A DNA stretch of 64,000 nt, from the NCBI RefSeq assembly GCF_013410655.1, contig NZ_JACCFP010000001.1, forward strand, positions 682,001-746,000. The letters run 5' to 3'. The DNA is from Nocardioides thalensis. GTDB lineage: Bacteria > Actinomycetota > Actinomycetes > Propionibacteriales > Nocardioidaceae. Below the pieces are notes generated by a model that searched no databases, was not told the origin of the DNA, and was given only the letters and a program-made list of their open reading frames with translations. The position numbers and the translations under genes are program-made. This document shows, one piece after another, positions 15,934 through 24,533 of the stretch (positions are counted from its first letter, which is position 1; each line of letters begins with the position of its first letter).

Positions 15934-16965
15934 TCAGCCGAGGAGCGCCCGCACCTCGGCCGAGTCGTAGAACGGCGCGAGCCGATCCCGGATGACCCGC
16001 TCGAGGTCGCCGCTCTCGCGGAGCGCCGCGACGACGCCCGGCGCGATCCGCACCAGGTCGGCCACCACCTCGTCGCGATCGATGTCGAGCTCGTCGAGCA
16101 GCTCCTCCGGCGTGTAGCCGCCGAAGTGGTCGAAGAACGCGTCCACCAGCGCGTTGGCGAGACGGGCCGCGTGCTCGGTGGCGGCGACGTCGACCACCAG
16201 GGAGTGGACCGCGTCGACCACGCCGGACAGCTCCTCCCGGCTGGTGCGGTCGCCCAGCCCGCGGACCTGCTCCGCCGACGCGAGGTCCCACACCTGGAGC
16301 ACCGCCTCACGGGTGGTCGGGTCCTTCAGCGTCTCGATCAGGATCGCGTTGAGCCGCCGTACGGCGAACGCGCCGCCCTTGCCGACCGTGTCGCCGATCA
16401 GGCCCTCGAACTGCTTGTCCGCCGCGCCGACGACCCGCGACGCGGCGCTGGTGCCGAACGACATCAGCGTGCCGAGCCCCGGCACCTTGTCGGCGACCGC
16501 CTTGTTGGCCTGGAGCACCTCGCCGACCACCCGGCCCATGAACCGGGACGCGACGGTGCCGACGAGCGGGCTCTTGCTCAACCGTCCCAGCGACCGCTCG
16601 ACGAGCGGGTGCAGCGCCAGCAGCTCGTCGACCAACGTCTCGACCCGCTCGCGGTCGACGAGGTCACCGAGCGGATAAGGCTCGGGCGGCCCGGCCAGGA
16701 GTACGTCGACCGCGAGCTCGACGATGCTGCCGACCGCGGCGCTGCCGGGGCCGGTCGCGAGGGCTCGGCGCACGATCGGCTTGACCGCCTCCGGGTCGAC
16801 GAGGTCGGCGATCGGCCGGCTGCCCGACGCCGCGAGCAGGTCGTCGGCGAGGCCGGACACCGTGGCCGCCAGGTGCTCCTCGTCGAGCTGCTCGAGGTGG
16901 TGGCGGACCTGGAGGTTGAGCAGCTGCTGGGCGAGGGACGGGTCGCCGGTGGTGCGGGAAGCCAT
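15934..16965 (-). CDS. Helical protein of unknown function (343 aa)
   Basis: Almost wholly alpha-helical with repeating units such as PIADLVDPEAVKPIVRRALA, LGDLVDRERVETLVDELLAL and LLDELDIDRDEVVADLVRIA, which suggests internal helical repeats. A Gly-rich central stretch (VPGLGTLMSFGTSAASRVVG) could contact membrane, but no clear signal peptide is present. I do not recognise the family. ATG at 16965. Codon use matches the neighbours. Confidence 0.65.
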   Translation of the reverse strand: MASRTTGDPSLAQQLLNLQVRHHLEQLDEEHLAATVSGLADDLLAASGSRPIADLVDPEAVKPIVRRALATGPGSAAVGSIVELAVDVLLAGPPEPYPLGDLVDRERVETLVDELLALHPLVERSLGRLSKSPLVGTVASRFMGRVVGEVLQANKAVADKVPGLGTLMSFGTSAASRVVGAADKQFEGLIGDTVGKGGAFAVRRLNAILIETLKDPTTREAVLQVWDLASAEQVRGLGDRTSREELSGVVDAVHSLVVDVAATEHAARLANALVDAFFDHFGGYTPEELLDELDIDRDEVVADLVRIAPGVVAALRESGDLERVIRDRLAPFYDSAEVRALLG

Positions 16966-17030
16966 GGCGCGACGTTATCGGTGCTTGCAGGAACGGTGAC
17001 GCCGCCGCGGTTCGGTGCCACCGTGGGGCG

Positions 17031-17786
17031 ATGGGCTTCGACGTTCCCGGCGATCGCTACGACAGGTTCATGGGCCGCTACACCGCCGGCCTCGCGCCGC
17101 TCATGGCCGACGCGGCGCACGTGGAGCGTGGGATGCGGGTCGTCGACGTCGGCTGCGGTCCCGGCGGCCTGACGGTCGAGCTCGCCGCGCGCGTCGGAGG
17201 GGAGCGCGTTGCCGCCATCGATCCGAGCGCCCCGTTCGTCGCCGCCTGCCGTGAGCGGGTGCCGGGCGCGGACGTCCGGGAGGGCGGCGGCGAGGCGCTG
17301 CCGTGGGACGACCACGCGTTCGACGCCGCGCTCTCGTGCCTCGTCGTCGGGTTCATGCGCGACCCGGCACGTGGCGTCGCCGAGATGCGCCGGGTGACCC
17401 GGCCCGGCAGCCTGGTGGCGATCTGCTTCTGGCACGTGCCGCGTCACCAGATGCTCGACCTCGCGTCGCGGGCGATCACCTCGGTGCGGCCGGACGCCGA
17501 CCCGCACCCGCCCTTGGTGGGCACCGAGAAGGGCGAGCTCCGCGAGCTCATCGAGCAGGCGGGCATGGACGTCGTGGCCGACGGCGAGATGACGGTCGCG
17601 GCGCCGTACGACGACTTCGGCGACTTCTGGGCCTCGGTCAGCGGAGGCGCCGGGCCGATCGCGGACGCGATGGCGACGATGACGCCGGAGGAGCGGGCCG
17701 GCGCCGAGGCCTACGCGCGGGCCGAGCTGCCCGACGGCGCCTTCAGCCTGACGGCGACGGCCTGGTACGCCGTCGGCCTCGCCTGA
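17031..17786 (+). CDS. Class I SAM-dependent methyltransferase (251 aa)
   Basis: Methyltransf_11-type fold with SAM-binding motif I VVDVGCGPGGLTVELAARV, acidic loop AIDPSAPF, motif GGGEALPWDDHAFDAALSC and post-motif RVTRPGSLVAICFW. The nearest general class is UbiE-like C- or O-methyltransferases. Start ATG at 17031. It stands alone, convergent with the SRPBCC gene. Substrate unknown. Confidence 0.85.
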   Translation: MGFDVPGDRYDRFMGRYTAGLAPLMADAAHVERGMRVVDVGCGPGGLTVELAARVGGERVAAIDPSAPFVAACRERVPGADVREGGGEALPWDDHAFDAALSCLVVGFMRDPARGVAEMRRVTRPGSLVAICFWHVPRHQMLDLASRAITSVRPDADPHPPLVGTEKGELRELIEQAGMDVVADGEMTVAAPYDDFGDFWASVSGGAGPIADAMATMTPEERAGAEAYARAELPDGAFSLTATAWYAVGLA

Positions 17787-17794
17787 GCCGGGGC

Positions 17795-18268
17795 TCAGCG
17801 CGCGTCTGCCTCCGCGACCGCCTTGATCCGCTCGAGCGTCTCGCGCATGCCGCGCTCGTTGGTGCGACCGCGCAGCTTGCCCATGACCGCCCAGTAGAGC
17901 CGCAGCACGCCGCGCGGCTCGAGCCGGAACGACTCGGTGACGTCGGTGCCGCCGTCGTCGGTCGGCTCGAGCTGGTAGCGCCAGTTGTTCACGCGCGCAC
18001 CCGCGGCGTAGACCGAGAACCCGAAGTCGCGCTCCGGCTCGCACGAGGTCACCTTGCAGCTCGTCCAGTAGACCGGGCCGACGCCGTTGCGCTTCACGTG
18101 GCCGCGGAAGTGCGCGCCCAGCGCGGGCCCGGTCGCGCCGTCGACCCACTCGGCCTCGAACGTCTCGGGGCTGAACTCGCCGATGCGGGTGACGTCGCTG
18201 ACGAGGTCCCAGACGACCTTCGGCGGAGCGGCCATGTGGACGGTCACGGATCCCTGCATGCCTCGCAC
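17795..18268 (-). CDS. SRPBCC (START-like) family protein (157 aa)
   Basis: Polyketide-cyclase/dehydrase-like helix-grip fold: VTVHMAAPPKVVWDLVSDVTRIGEFSP at the start, WVDGATGPALGAHFRGHVKR, then TDVTESFRLEP and a long C-terminal helix RGMRETLERIKAVAEA. Such proteins bind hydrophobic ligands in a cavity. An internal ATG at 18259 (MQGSVTV) is an alternative start. The next gene upstream on this strand is an alpha/beta hydrolase ending 15 nt away. Confidence 0.8.
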   Translation of the reverse strand: MRGMQGSVTVHMAAPPKVVWDLVSDVTRIGEFSPETFEAEWVDGATGPALGAHFRGHVKRNGVGPVYWTSCKVTSCEPERDFGFSVYAAGARVNNWRYQLEPTDDGGTDVTESFRLEPRGVLRLYWAVMGKLRGRTNERGMRETLERIKAVAEADAR

Positions 18269-18282
18269 CCTAGCGGCGCGCC

Positions 18283-19131
18283 TCAGCCGACCCGGTCCGC
18301 CAGTCGCGCAACCGCGTCGGCCACCCGCGGCCCGAACATCACCGGGTCGTTGTGGTCGGCACCCTCGATGACCACGCGCTCGACCAGCGCGGGCGCCTCG
18401 TCGGCCACCTCGGCGCTCAGCCCGGTGGGCACGATCGAGTCGCGGTCCCCGTACACGACGGTGACGGGCACGTCGCTCGTGGCGAGGTGCTCGACCACCG
18501 GGAACCTGTCGCGCAGGAGCAGGCGCACCGGCAGCCAGGGGTAATGGTGGGAACCGACCGCCGCGAGCTCGGGGAAGGGCGACCGGAGCACCACGCCGGC
18601 CGGCGGACGCTGGTCCTGCAGTGCGGCGACGACACCGGTGCCGAGGGACTCGCCGAAGTAGATGGTGCGTTCGGGCGGAAAGCCGAGACCGTCGAGTGCG
18701 TCGGTCGCTGCCAGCGCGTCGTGCAGCAGTCCCTCCTCGGTCGGGCTGCCCGGGTTGCCGCCGTAGCCGCGGTAGTCCAGCAGCAGCACGGAGAAACCGC
18801 GGCGGGTGAGCTCCTCCGCGAAGCCCGCCCGGCTGAGGCGGTTGCCGCCGTTGCCGGGCGCCACGAGCACCGCCAGGTCGCGGTCGTCCTCGCCAGCGGC
18901 GGGTCGGGGCGGCGCGAACCAGGCGTCGAGGTCGAGCCCGTCCTCGGTGTGCAGGGTGATGTCCCGGCCGCCCTCGAGGACCGAAGCGGCCGGCGGGACG
19001 GGCGCGGTGTCCGGGAAGTAGATCAGCTGGCGCTGGAGCAACCAGAGCACACCGAGCACCAACCCTCCGAGTGCGACGAGCACGGCGAGCGCGCGCAGCA
19101 GGCGACGGCGGTGCGCTGCCAGCGTGCCCAT
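18283..19131 (-). CDS. Membrane-anchored alpha/beta hydrolase (282 aa)
   Basis: N-terminal TM anchor (LLRALAVLVALGGLVLGVLW) then an alpha/beta-hydrolase of BEM46/ABHD17 type. Nucleophile elbow GESLGTG (Ser), acid in VVYGDRDSIVP (Asp), His in EGADHNDPV; oxyanion region VLVAPGNGGNR. Expected ester or thioester hydrolysis at the membrane face. Substrate unknown. ATG at 19131. Confidence 0.87.
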   Translation of the reverse strand: MGTLAAHRRRLLRALAVLVALGGLVLGVLWLLQRQLIYFPDTAPVPPAASVLEGGRDITLHTEDGLDLDAWFAPPRPAAGEDDRDLAVLVAPGNGGNRLSRAGFAEELTRRGFSVLLLDYRGYGGNPGSPTEEGLLHDALAATDALDGLGFPPERTIYFGESLGTGVVAALQDQRPPAGVVLRSPFPELAAVGSHHYPWLPVRLLLRDRFPVVEHLATSDVPVTVVYGDRDSIVPTGLSAEVADEAPALVERVVIEGADHNDPVMFGPRVADAVARLADRVG

Positions 19132-19145
19132 CGCTCCATCATCGG

Positions 19146-19739
19146 TCAGCCGGGCTGCCGGGCCAGCACCTGGATCACATGCCAGTGCTTCGCGTCACCG
19201 CCGTACGACGGCCCATCCCACTCCTCCTCGTCGACCCGGACGTCGTCCATGCCGGCGACCAGCTCCTCGACCTGCGGCCGGTCGAGGATCGTCAGCGACG
19301 GTACGTCGGCCCAGCCGTCCCGCGGGCCGAAGAAGTCGACACCCAGCCGGCCGCCGGGAAGCAGGCAGCCGCGGATCCGCGCCCACACGGCGGGGAAGTC
19401 AGCGGGCCCGGTGAACGACAGAACCAGGCTGCTGTGCACCAGCTCAGCGGACGGGAGGCTGACGTCGCGCAGGTCGCCGACGACCGCAGCGACCCGCCCG
19501 CCGCGCACCAGGTCGGCGATCCGCCCCGGGAGCCGGGGATCGAGGTCGACAGCGAGGACGCGCCAGCCGTGCGCCGCCAGGGCGCGCGTCTCGACGCCCG
19601 CTCCGGCGCCGAGGTCGAGCGCCTTGCGCCCGCGGCCGTGCCCTGCCAGCTCGAGCAGCTGGGTGCACAACGCGCGCGCCGGCCGGGTCGCCTGGGCGTC
19701 GTTGTACGGCGTCCACCGCGCGCCGTCGTCGGTCCTCAG
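19146..19739 (-). CDS. SAM-dependent methyltransferase (197 aa), apparent CTG start
   Basis: Class I methyltransferase: KALDLGAGAGVETRALAAHG (motif I), LAVDLDPRLP (acidic residue), VVGDLRDVSLPSAELVHSS and LLPGGRLGVDFFGPRDGW. The coding frame has no ATG, GTG or TTG before the motifs. The first residues, RTDDGARWTPYNDAQATRP, look conserved and begin right at the stop of the upstream VOC gene, where CTGA overlaps (19736-19739). So a CTG start coupled to that stop is the simplest reading. Substrate unknown. Confidence 0.75.
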   Translation of the reverse strand: MRTDDGARWTPYNDAQATRPARALCTQLLELAGHGRGRKALDLGAGAGVETRALAAHGWRVLAVDLDPRLPGRIADLVRGGRVAAVVGDLRDVSLPSAELVHSSLVLSFTGPADFPAVWARIRGCLLPGGRLGVDFFGPRDGWADVPSLTILDRPQVEELVAGMDDVRVDEEEWDGPSYGGDAKHWHVIQVLARQPG

Positions 19740-20110
19740 CGCGCCGCCCGCTCGAAGAGCTCGATCACGTTGCCCGACGGGTCCTCGACGAGGATCTGCT
19801 GCCCGCCGGGGCCCTCGACGATCTCGTTGCGGAACGGCACCCCGTTGTCGCGCAGCGCGTCGACGAGCGCGGCCAGGTCGTCGACCTCGAGCACGAACCG
19901 GTTCCAGCCGCCGGGCTCGGGCGTGCTGCCGTCGGGCATCGGCCGCGCCGCCGAGGAGGGCGGGCCGGCGAGCCAGAGCGTCAGGCCGTCCTTGGACACG
20001 ATCGCGATCGCCGGGGGGTGCTGCTCGCGCAGCTCGAAGCCGAGGTCGTCGGTGTAGAACCGGACGGCCTCCTCGACGTCGTCGACCAGGTAGCGCACGG
20101 AGATAGGCAT
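19736..20110 (-). CDS. VOC family protein (124 aa)
   Basis: Glyoxalase/bleomycin-resistance fold: ISVRYLVDDVEEAVRFYTDDLGFEL at the N-terminus, NRFVLEVDDLAALVDALRDNG in the second half, and QILVEDPSGNVIELFE with the usual metal-binding Glu. ATG at 20110 (MPISVRY); ATG at 20119 is an alternative. Its stop overlaps the putative CTG start of the methyltransferase. Substrate unknown. Confidence 0.82.
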   Translation of the reverse strand: MPISVRYLVDDVEEAVRFYTDDLGFELREQHPPAIAIVSKDGLTLWLAGPPSSAARPMPDGSTPEPGGWNRFVLEVDDLAALVDALRDNGVPFRNEIVEGPGGQQILVEDPSGNVIELFERAAR

Positions 20111-20210
20111 CGGTCCCATCGTGCGCCCGCTCGGCGGCCGTGTCCACCGGTGCTGGCGGCGTCGTACCGAATGGGCCACGGGAGCCGCTCGCGCAGGTCA
20201 CAATGCCTGC

Positions 20211-20612
20211 GTGATCCGCTTCCTGCCCGGCCTCGTCATCCTGGTCCTCTGGATCTACTGCCTCGTGGACGTCATCACCTCCCGCGACGGAGAGGCCCGC
20301 CACCTCGGCAAGACCGTGTGGATCTTCATCGTGCTGCTGTTCCCGCTGATCGGGTCGCTGGCGTGGCTGATCCTCGGCCGGCCGACCGAGGTCCGACCGC
20401 TGACCCGCGGCGAGGGTGCGGCGCCGAGCTTCCCGGAGTACGAGCGGCGCGGGCGCTTCGCGGCGGCCGACCCGGAGAAGGACGAGGAGTTCCTGCGGCA
20501 GGTGCGTGAGCGCGCGGAGCAGCAGCGCAAGGCCTACGAGGCGAAGCAGCGCGCCGAGCGCGAGGCCCAGGAGCGCAAGAAGGCCGAGGACGGCGATCCC
20601 GACCCTGCGTGA
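20211..20612 (+). CDS. PLDc_N-domain membrane protein (133 aa)
   Basis: Two TM helices of the phospholipase-D/cardiolipin-synthase N-terminal type: LPGLVILVLWIYCLVDVITS and KTVWIFIVLLFPLIGSLAWLILGRP. The rest is a charged helical cytoplasmic tail (EFLRQVRERAEQQRKAYEAK) likely to be a coiled coil. No catalytic HKD domain follows, so it is not an enzyme. GTG at 20211. Common in actinobacteria; function unknown. Confidence 0.8.
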   Translation: MIRFLPGLVILVLWIYCLVDVITSRDGEARHLGKTVWIFIVLLFPLIGSLAWLILGRPTEVRPLTRGEGAAPSFPEYERRGRFAAADPEKDEEFLRQVRERAEQQRKAYEAKQRAEREAQERKKAEDGDPDPA

Positions 20613-20616
20613 TCGG

Positions 20617-20653
20617 GTGGGATATCAGTCGTCAGGTGGCTGAGATCCCACCG
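20617..20653. terminator. Hairpin between convergent genes
   Basis: GGTGGGATATCAG (20617-20629) pairs with CTGAGATCCCACC (20641-20653), 12 of 13 positions, over an 11-nt loop. It lies between the ends of the genes at 20612 and 20665. Confidence 0.6.
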
Positions 20654-20664
20654 GACGACGCTGC

Positions 20665-21105
20665 TCATCCCACGGGCGTCGGCGGCGTCTCCGGCGTACG
20701 GCGCAGCTTGCTCCTCACCCACAGCACCGGGAACGCGCAGAACGGCAGGCCGAGACCGATGAGGATCAGCGGGAGCGTCAGCGAGCGGCTGTAGAGCTCG
20801 CCGTCCCGGAGCGTCGCCTCGACGGTCTCGCCGACCTCCTGGTCGCCGGATCCCTGGATGGGGCCGGTGTAGTCGACACCGTCGACGGTCCACCGCGCGG
20901 TGCAGTGCTGGGTGGATCGCTTGTAGCCGATGTCGAAGTCGCACCCGAGCACCTCCGCCTCGACCCGTTCGCCGGTCTGGCGCTGCCACAGCAGCCAGCC
21001 GCCCGCCCCCACCAGGACGATGGGGATCACGAGGATGACCGCCACGAGCAGGTTGATGACGATCCGCATCGGGATCGACTCCTGCTGCCGCGGGGTCTCG
21101 GTCAT
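20665..21105 (-). CDS. Membrane protein with DUF3592-like layout (146 aa)
   Basis: A TM helix (IVINLLVAVILVIPIVLVGA) is followed by an outside beta domain (GERVEAEVLGCDFDIGYKR, CTARWTVDGVDYTGPIQG, QEVGETVEATLRDGELY) and a second TM helix (LPLILIGLGLPFCAFPVLWV) with a basic end. Two Cys of the outer domain (LGCDFD, QHCTARW) may pair. The layout matches DUF3592-type proteins, though the assignment is tentative. ATG at 21105. Confidence 0.65.
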   Translation of the reverse strand: MTETPRQQESIPMRIVINLLVAVILVIPIVLVGAGGWLLWQRQTGERVEAEVLGCDFDIGYKRSTQHCTARWTVDGVDYTGPIQGSGDQEVGETVEATLRDGELYSRSLTLPLILIGLGLPFCAFPVLWVRSKLRRTPETPPTPVG

Positions 21106-21158
21106 GCAGCGATGGTGGCACCGCCGCGGCCGCCGCGGGTAGTGCCGGAAATGGACCG

Positions 21159-21539
21159 TCAGTCGGGCAACGACCGTCGGTCGCCGACCGGGCCGCCGGC
21201 CTGCGGGAACCCGAGCGTGCCGGAGGCGACCCACCACTCCATGACGTCGTAGGCGAGGCGCCCGGCGATCACCGACGGGTCGCCGTCGGAGAGCTCTGCT
21301 GCGCGCACCGGGTCGCACGCGAAGATCGACATCCCGCGGTAGGACTCGTCGCTCTGCCGGAGGAACGGCCCGTTGGCGACGAGCAGGCCCTGGTCGCGCA
21401 GCCCGGCGCGATAGGCGAGGTGGCGCGACTGGAGCTCGTCGAGCTCCTCCTCGGACAGGTCCGGCGCGTCGTCGGGACGTCGCAGCACGACGACCGTGTA
21501 GACCTCGAACTCGTCAGGAACGTTGGGATCGCGGGGCAT
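21159..21539 (-). CDS. YciI-family protein (126 aa)
   Basis: Ferredoxin-like YCII fold: FEVYTVVVLRRPDDAPDLSEE, LQSRHLAYRAGLRDQGLLVANGP (His-Asp region typical of the family) and GMSIFACDPVRAAELSDGDP. The fold may carry out a small hydrolytic or dehydrochlorinase-type reaction, but most members are uncharacterised. Its ATG at 21539 lies inside the 3' end of the miniprotein B gene, with GAGG upstream, so the two are likely translationally coupled. Confidence 0.8.
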   Translation of the reverse strand: MPRDPNVPDEFEVYTVVVLRRPDDAPDLSEEELDELQSRHLAYRAGLRDQGLLVANGPFLRQSDESYRGMSIFACDPVRAAELSDGDPSVIAGRLAYDVMEWWVASGTLGFPQAGGPVGDRRSLPD

Positions 21540-21663
21540 GGTCCGACCTCAGTTCCCGTTGCGCCCGGCGGTACTCGACCTCGAGGATCAGCTTCACCCG
21601 GGCAGGCCGCAGCGCACGGGCCGCGGGGCGGCGCGCGTCGAGGCTGCGCTGCTGGATGGTCAT
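21514..21663 (-). CDS. Basic miniprotein B (49 aa), paralogue of miniprotein A
   Basis: ATG at 21663. The product contains PAARALRPARVKLILEVEYR followed by RAQRELRS, matching AARALRTARLALEYRRARRDL of miniprotein A with a short insertion before EYRRA. It is strongly basic with a central helix. The reading frame overlaps the start of the YciI gene by 26 nt. The ribosome-binding site is weak. Support comes mainly from the similarity between the two; function unknown. Confidence 0.45.
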   Translation of the reverse strand: MTIQQRSLDARRPAARALRPARVKLILEVEYRRAQRELRSDHAPRSQRS

Positions 21664-21800
21664 CTGCGTGTCCGATGTCGAGTTGGGGAGCGCCCCGAGG
21701 CTACGTCGCCCTACCGCCGGGGGCACAGCGAAATAGGCAGAAATCGCTCCGGAGGACGAGTTCGGGCCTCCCTGGGGCGGGGAACGCTTACCGTGTGCGC

Positions 21801-22553
21801 GTGAACAGCGGCTCAGGGGACGACCGGGCGTGGCGGGCCTATGAGCCGCCCGAGTCCCCGGAGCCCGAGCCGCGGGGCGAGGACCCGACGGACCCGACCG
21901 GCGCGGTCCCGACCCCGCCGCCGCTCTGGCCGGTGCCGCCCGTGCGGTACGTCGAGGACCCGGTCCCCGCGCGCCCGCTCCCGGGAGGCCGTGGCTGGAA
22001 CACCTACTCGGCCGGGAAGAAGTTCCGGTTGCTCGCCGGCACGCTGGCGGTCGGGACGTTGGGCATGCTGTCGATCCCGAACGTGTTCGACGACTCCCTG
22101 CACACGCAGGAGGCGGTGGAGGTCCACACCCAGGCCGAGATGCTCGACGTGCGCAGCCTCGAACGGCTCGAGCGCCTGCTGCGGCGACAGCTGGGCTCCA
22201 CCACGGTCTCCCACCTGACCGTGGCCGAGGACGCGATCACCGTGCTGGTGGCGGGCGACGGCCCTGGCATGACCAGCTATGTCTGGCGGGGAGGACGGCT
22301 GAGGCCCGGCTCCTTGGAGGGCGACCCCGGCCTTGCCTTCGACCTCGACGGCATCGACCTGCGGGCGATCGGCCAGGCGGGGCGGGAGGCGCGCCGCCTC
22401 GCCCGGCCGGCGACGACCTGGATCGTCACCGTCGCCGTGCCGGCCGGTGAGTCCGCTCCGGTGATCACGGCCAGTGCGACCGGCCCGGAGGGACTCGTCC
22501 GCGTCGAGCTCGATGCGGACGGCGAACTCATCCGGCGACAGACGCCGGACTAG
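21801..22553 (+). CDS. Single-pass membrane protein of unknown function (250 aa)
   Basis: A Pro/Glu-rich cytoplasmic N-terminus (PPESPEPEPRGEDPTDPTGA) precedes one TM helix (FRLLAGTLAVGTLGMLSIP) and an outside domain with SLERLERLLRRQLGSTTVSHLTV, ITVLVAGDGPGMTSYVW and TWIVTVAVPAGE. No family recognised. Start GTG at 21801. Confidence 0.65.
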   Translation: MNSGSGDDRAWRAYEPPESPEPEPRGEDPTDPTGAVPTPPPLWPVPPVRYVEDPVPARPLPGGRGWNTYSAGKKFRLLAGTLAVGTLGMLSIPNVFDDSLHTQEAVEVHTQAEMLDVRSLERLERLLRRQLGSTTVSHLTVAEDAITVLVAGDGPGMTSYVWRGGRLRPGSLEGDPGLAFDLDGIDLRAIGQAGREARRLARPATTWIVTVAVPAGESAPVITASATGPEGLVRVELDADGELIRRQTPD

Positions 22554-22566
22554 GAGCTGCGGGCGC

Positions 22567-23187
22567 TCAGCCGCAGTTGTCGCAGATCCCCGTCGCCGGC
22601 AGCGCCATGAAGCAGGTCGGGCAGATCTTCGCGACCGGCTCGGGCTTCGCGGGCGCCTTCGGCTTCGGCGCCGCGCGCGGCCGCGCCGGCTTGCGCGCCG
22701 GCACCGCGGCGGGCTCGGGCGCCGGCGGCGGCGGCTCCCAGCCCGGCGGCACCGGGTCGTCGATGCCGATCCCCTCGAGCACGGCGCGTGCGGCCTCGGT
22801 AGCGCGGAATTTCGGCGTCGAGCTGATCTCGTGGACGGTCGGGCCGCCCTGGAGGATCTGCTGCGCGTCGGGGTTCCAGCGGTCCGGGAGGCGGCGGTGG
22901 CGCCAGCGCTGAGGGCCCGCGCCGCGCTGGGTGATCGTCACCAGGTCGGGACGGTTCCACGCGACGAGCGTCCAGTCGTTGTCGGCGCTGATCGCCCACA
23001 CGCCGAGCGAGGTGTCCGCGGCCCGGCCGGCGGCCTGGAGCGCCACCCGCTCCGGGTTCTTGAACTCGCCCTCGACCAGCAGCACGCCGGGCTGGGGCCG
23101 CGCTACGTCGTAGCCCTCCGCCCGGAGGTCGATGACGGCTGCGACGAGGTTGTCCGCGGAAGCAGGGCCGGTCTCGGTGTCCATCAA
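22567..23187 (-). CDS. Protein with C-terminal zinc ribbon (206 aa)
   Basis: An N-terminal alpha/beta domain (NLVAAVIDLRAEGYDVARPQ, VLLVEGEFKNPERVALQAAG, WTLVAWNRPDLVTIT) is followed by a Pro/Ala/Lys-rich linker and a terminal CPTCFMALPATGICDNCG zinc ribbon (CxxC...CxxC). The ribbon suggests nucleic-acid or protein binding. Family not recognised. Two consecutive Met codons at the start. Confidence 0.65.
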   Translation of the reverse strand: MMDTETGPASADNLVAAVIDLRAEGYDVARPQPGVLLVEGEFKNPERVALQAAGRAADTSLGVWAISADNDWTLVAWNRPDLVTITQRGAGPQRWRHRRLPDRWNPDAQQILQGGPTVHEISSTPKFRATEAARAVLEGIGIDDPVPPGWEPPPPAPEPAAVPARKPARPRAAPKPKAPAKPEPVAKICPTCFMALPATGICDNCG

Positions 23188-23243
23188 GGTCGGACGTTAC
23201 TGCGAGACGCGGCCGGGTGGGTAAACGGCCGACGACAAGATCG

Positions 23244-24533
23244 TCAGCCGATCATCGTCGAGCCGCCCTCGACGACCTCGCGGCCCAGCAGGCGCCGTAC
23301 CCGCTGCCGGTAGCGCCAGATCTGGAGGGCGCCGAACGCCCAGAGCAGGTACTGCACGCTCATCGCCGCGCGGAAGGCGTCCGGGGTGTACGTCGCCGCG
23401 CCCGCCGTCATCAGGTCGAGCACCACGCCGATCGCGGCCACCGCGACCAGCGCGGCCACGAACCCGCCCTGGTTGATGATGCCGCTGGCGCTCGCCATCC
23501 GCTCCGGGGGGTTGCTCGTGCGGCCCACGTCGAAGCCGATCATCGAGGTCGGGCCGGCGCAGCCGCAGACGACGACGAGCAGCACCAGCAGCCAGAGCGG
23601 GGCGTGGCCGGGCCAGGCCAGGACGACGGTCCAGGTCGCGGCGGTAGCGGCGACCGTGCCGAGAGCGACGCTCGAGCGGTGCCACGGGTGGTTGCCGACG
23701 ACCCAGCCGAGCACCGGGCCCGACGCCACGGTCGCGACGACGATCAGGCTGAGCAGGGTGCCCGCCGCGGTGTCCGACAGCCCCTCGCTGACGACGAGGA
23801 ACGGGAAGCCCCACAGCAGCGCGAGCACGTGCGCGCTGAACGGCGTCGAGAAGTGGATCCAGAAGCCGAGCCGGGTGCCGGGCTGCGACCAGGAGGCACG
23901 CAGGCTCGCCACCAGGGCCTGCCGCGACATCGGCTGCCCCGGCAGGTGGCGGTGCTGCGGGGTGTCGTGCACGACCAGCAGCAGGGCCGCCAGCAGCACC
24001 GGCCCGGCGCCCGCGGCGACCAGGTAGGCGGTGGTCCAGCCGAGCTCGCCGAGCGCCCAGGTCATCGGCACCGCGGCGATGATCGCGCCGACCTGGCCGG
24101 AGCTGCCGGTCAGCTGGGTCACCAGCGGGATCGTGCGCGGCGCGAACCAGCTGTTCACCAGCCGCAGCACGCAGATGAACGTCATCGCGTCACCGGTGCC
24201 GACGAGGACCCGGGCGAGCAGCGCCTCGGGATAGCTCGACGCGAGCGCGAAGGCCGTCTGGCCGATGCTGAACGTCACGATCCCGGTCGTCATCACCGCC
24301 CGCGGCCCGAACCGGTCGATCAGCAGCCCGACCGGGATCTGGAGGCCGGCGTAGACCAGCAGCTGGAGCACGGCGAACGTGCCGAGCTGGCTCGCCGACA
24401 GGTCGAACCGCTCGGTCGCGGCGAGGCCGGCGACGGCGAGGCTCGAGCGGTGGAAGACCGCGAGCACGTAGACGGCCAGGGCGACGCCCCACACCAGCCA
24501 GGCGCGACGCGGAGTGGTCGGCGGTGCGGTCAC
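23244..24533 (-). CDS. MFS transporter (429 aa)
   Basis: Twelve-helix major facilitator. Signature after TM2: QIPVGLLIDRFGPRAVMTTG; conserved VLVGTGDAMTFICVLRLVNSWF and QLTGSSGQVGAIIAAVP. The protein keeps acidic and Arg residues expected in the A motif. Its start overlaps the stop of the gntR-type gene (ATGA), so both are one operon reading away from the gluconate genes. The substrate is unknown; a sugar acid is plausible from context only. Confidence 0.85.
   Translation of the reverse strand: MTAPPTTPRRAWLVWGVALAVYVLAVFHRSSLAVAGLAATERFDLSASQLGTFAVLQLLVYAGLQIPVGLLIDRFGPRAVMTTGIVTFSIGQTAFALASSYPEALLARVLVGTGDAMTFICVLRLVNSWFAPRTIPLVTQLTGSSGQVGAIIAAVPMTWALGELGWTTAYLVAAGAGPVLLAALLLVVHDTPQHRHLPGQPMSRQALVASLRASWSQPGTRLGFWIHFSTPFSAHVLALLWGFPFLVVSEGLSDTAAGTLLSLIVVATVASGPVLGWVVGNHPWHRSSVALGTVAATAATWTVVLAWPGHAPLWLLVLLVVVCGCAGPTSMIGFDVGRTSNPPERMASASGIINQGGFVAALVAVAAIGVVLDLMTAGAATYTPDAFRAAMSVQYLLWAFGALQIWRYRQRVRRLLGREVVEGGSTMIG

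Noticed and set aside
16578-18149. Open frame of 523 codons on the minus strand
   Set aside because: It spans a methyltransferase gene and parts of two other genes in antisense or alternate frame, and has no domain.
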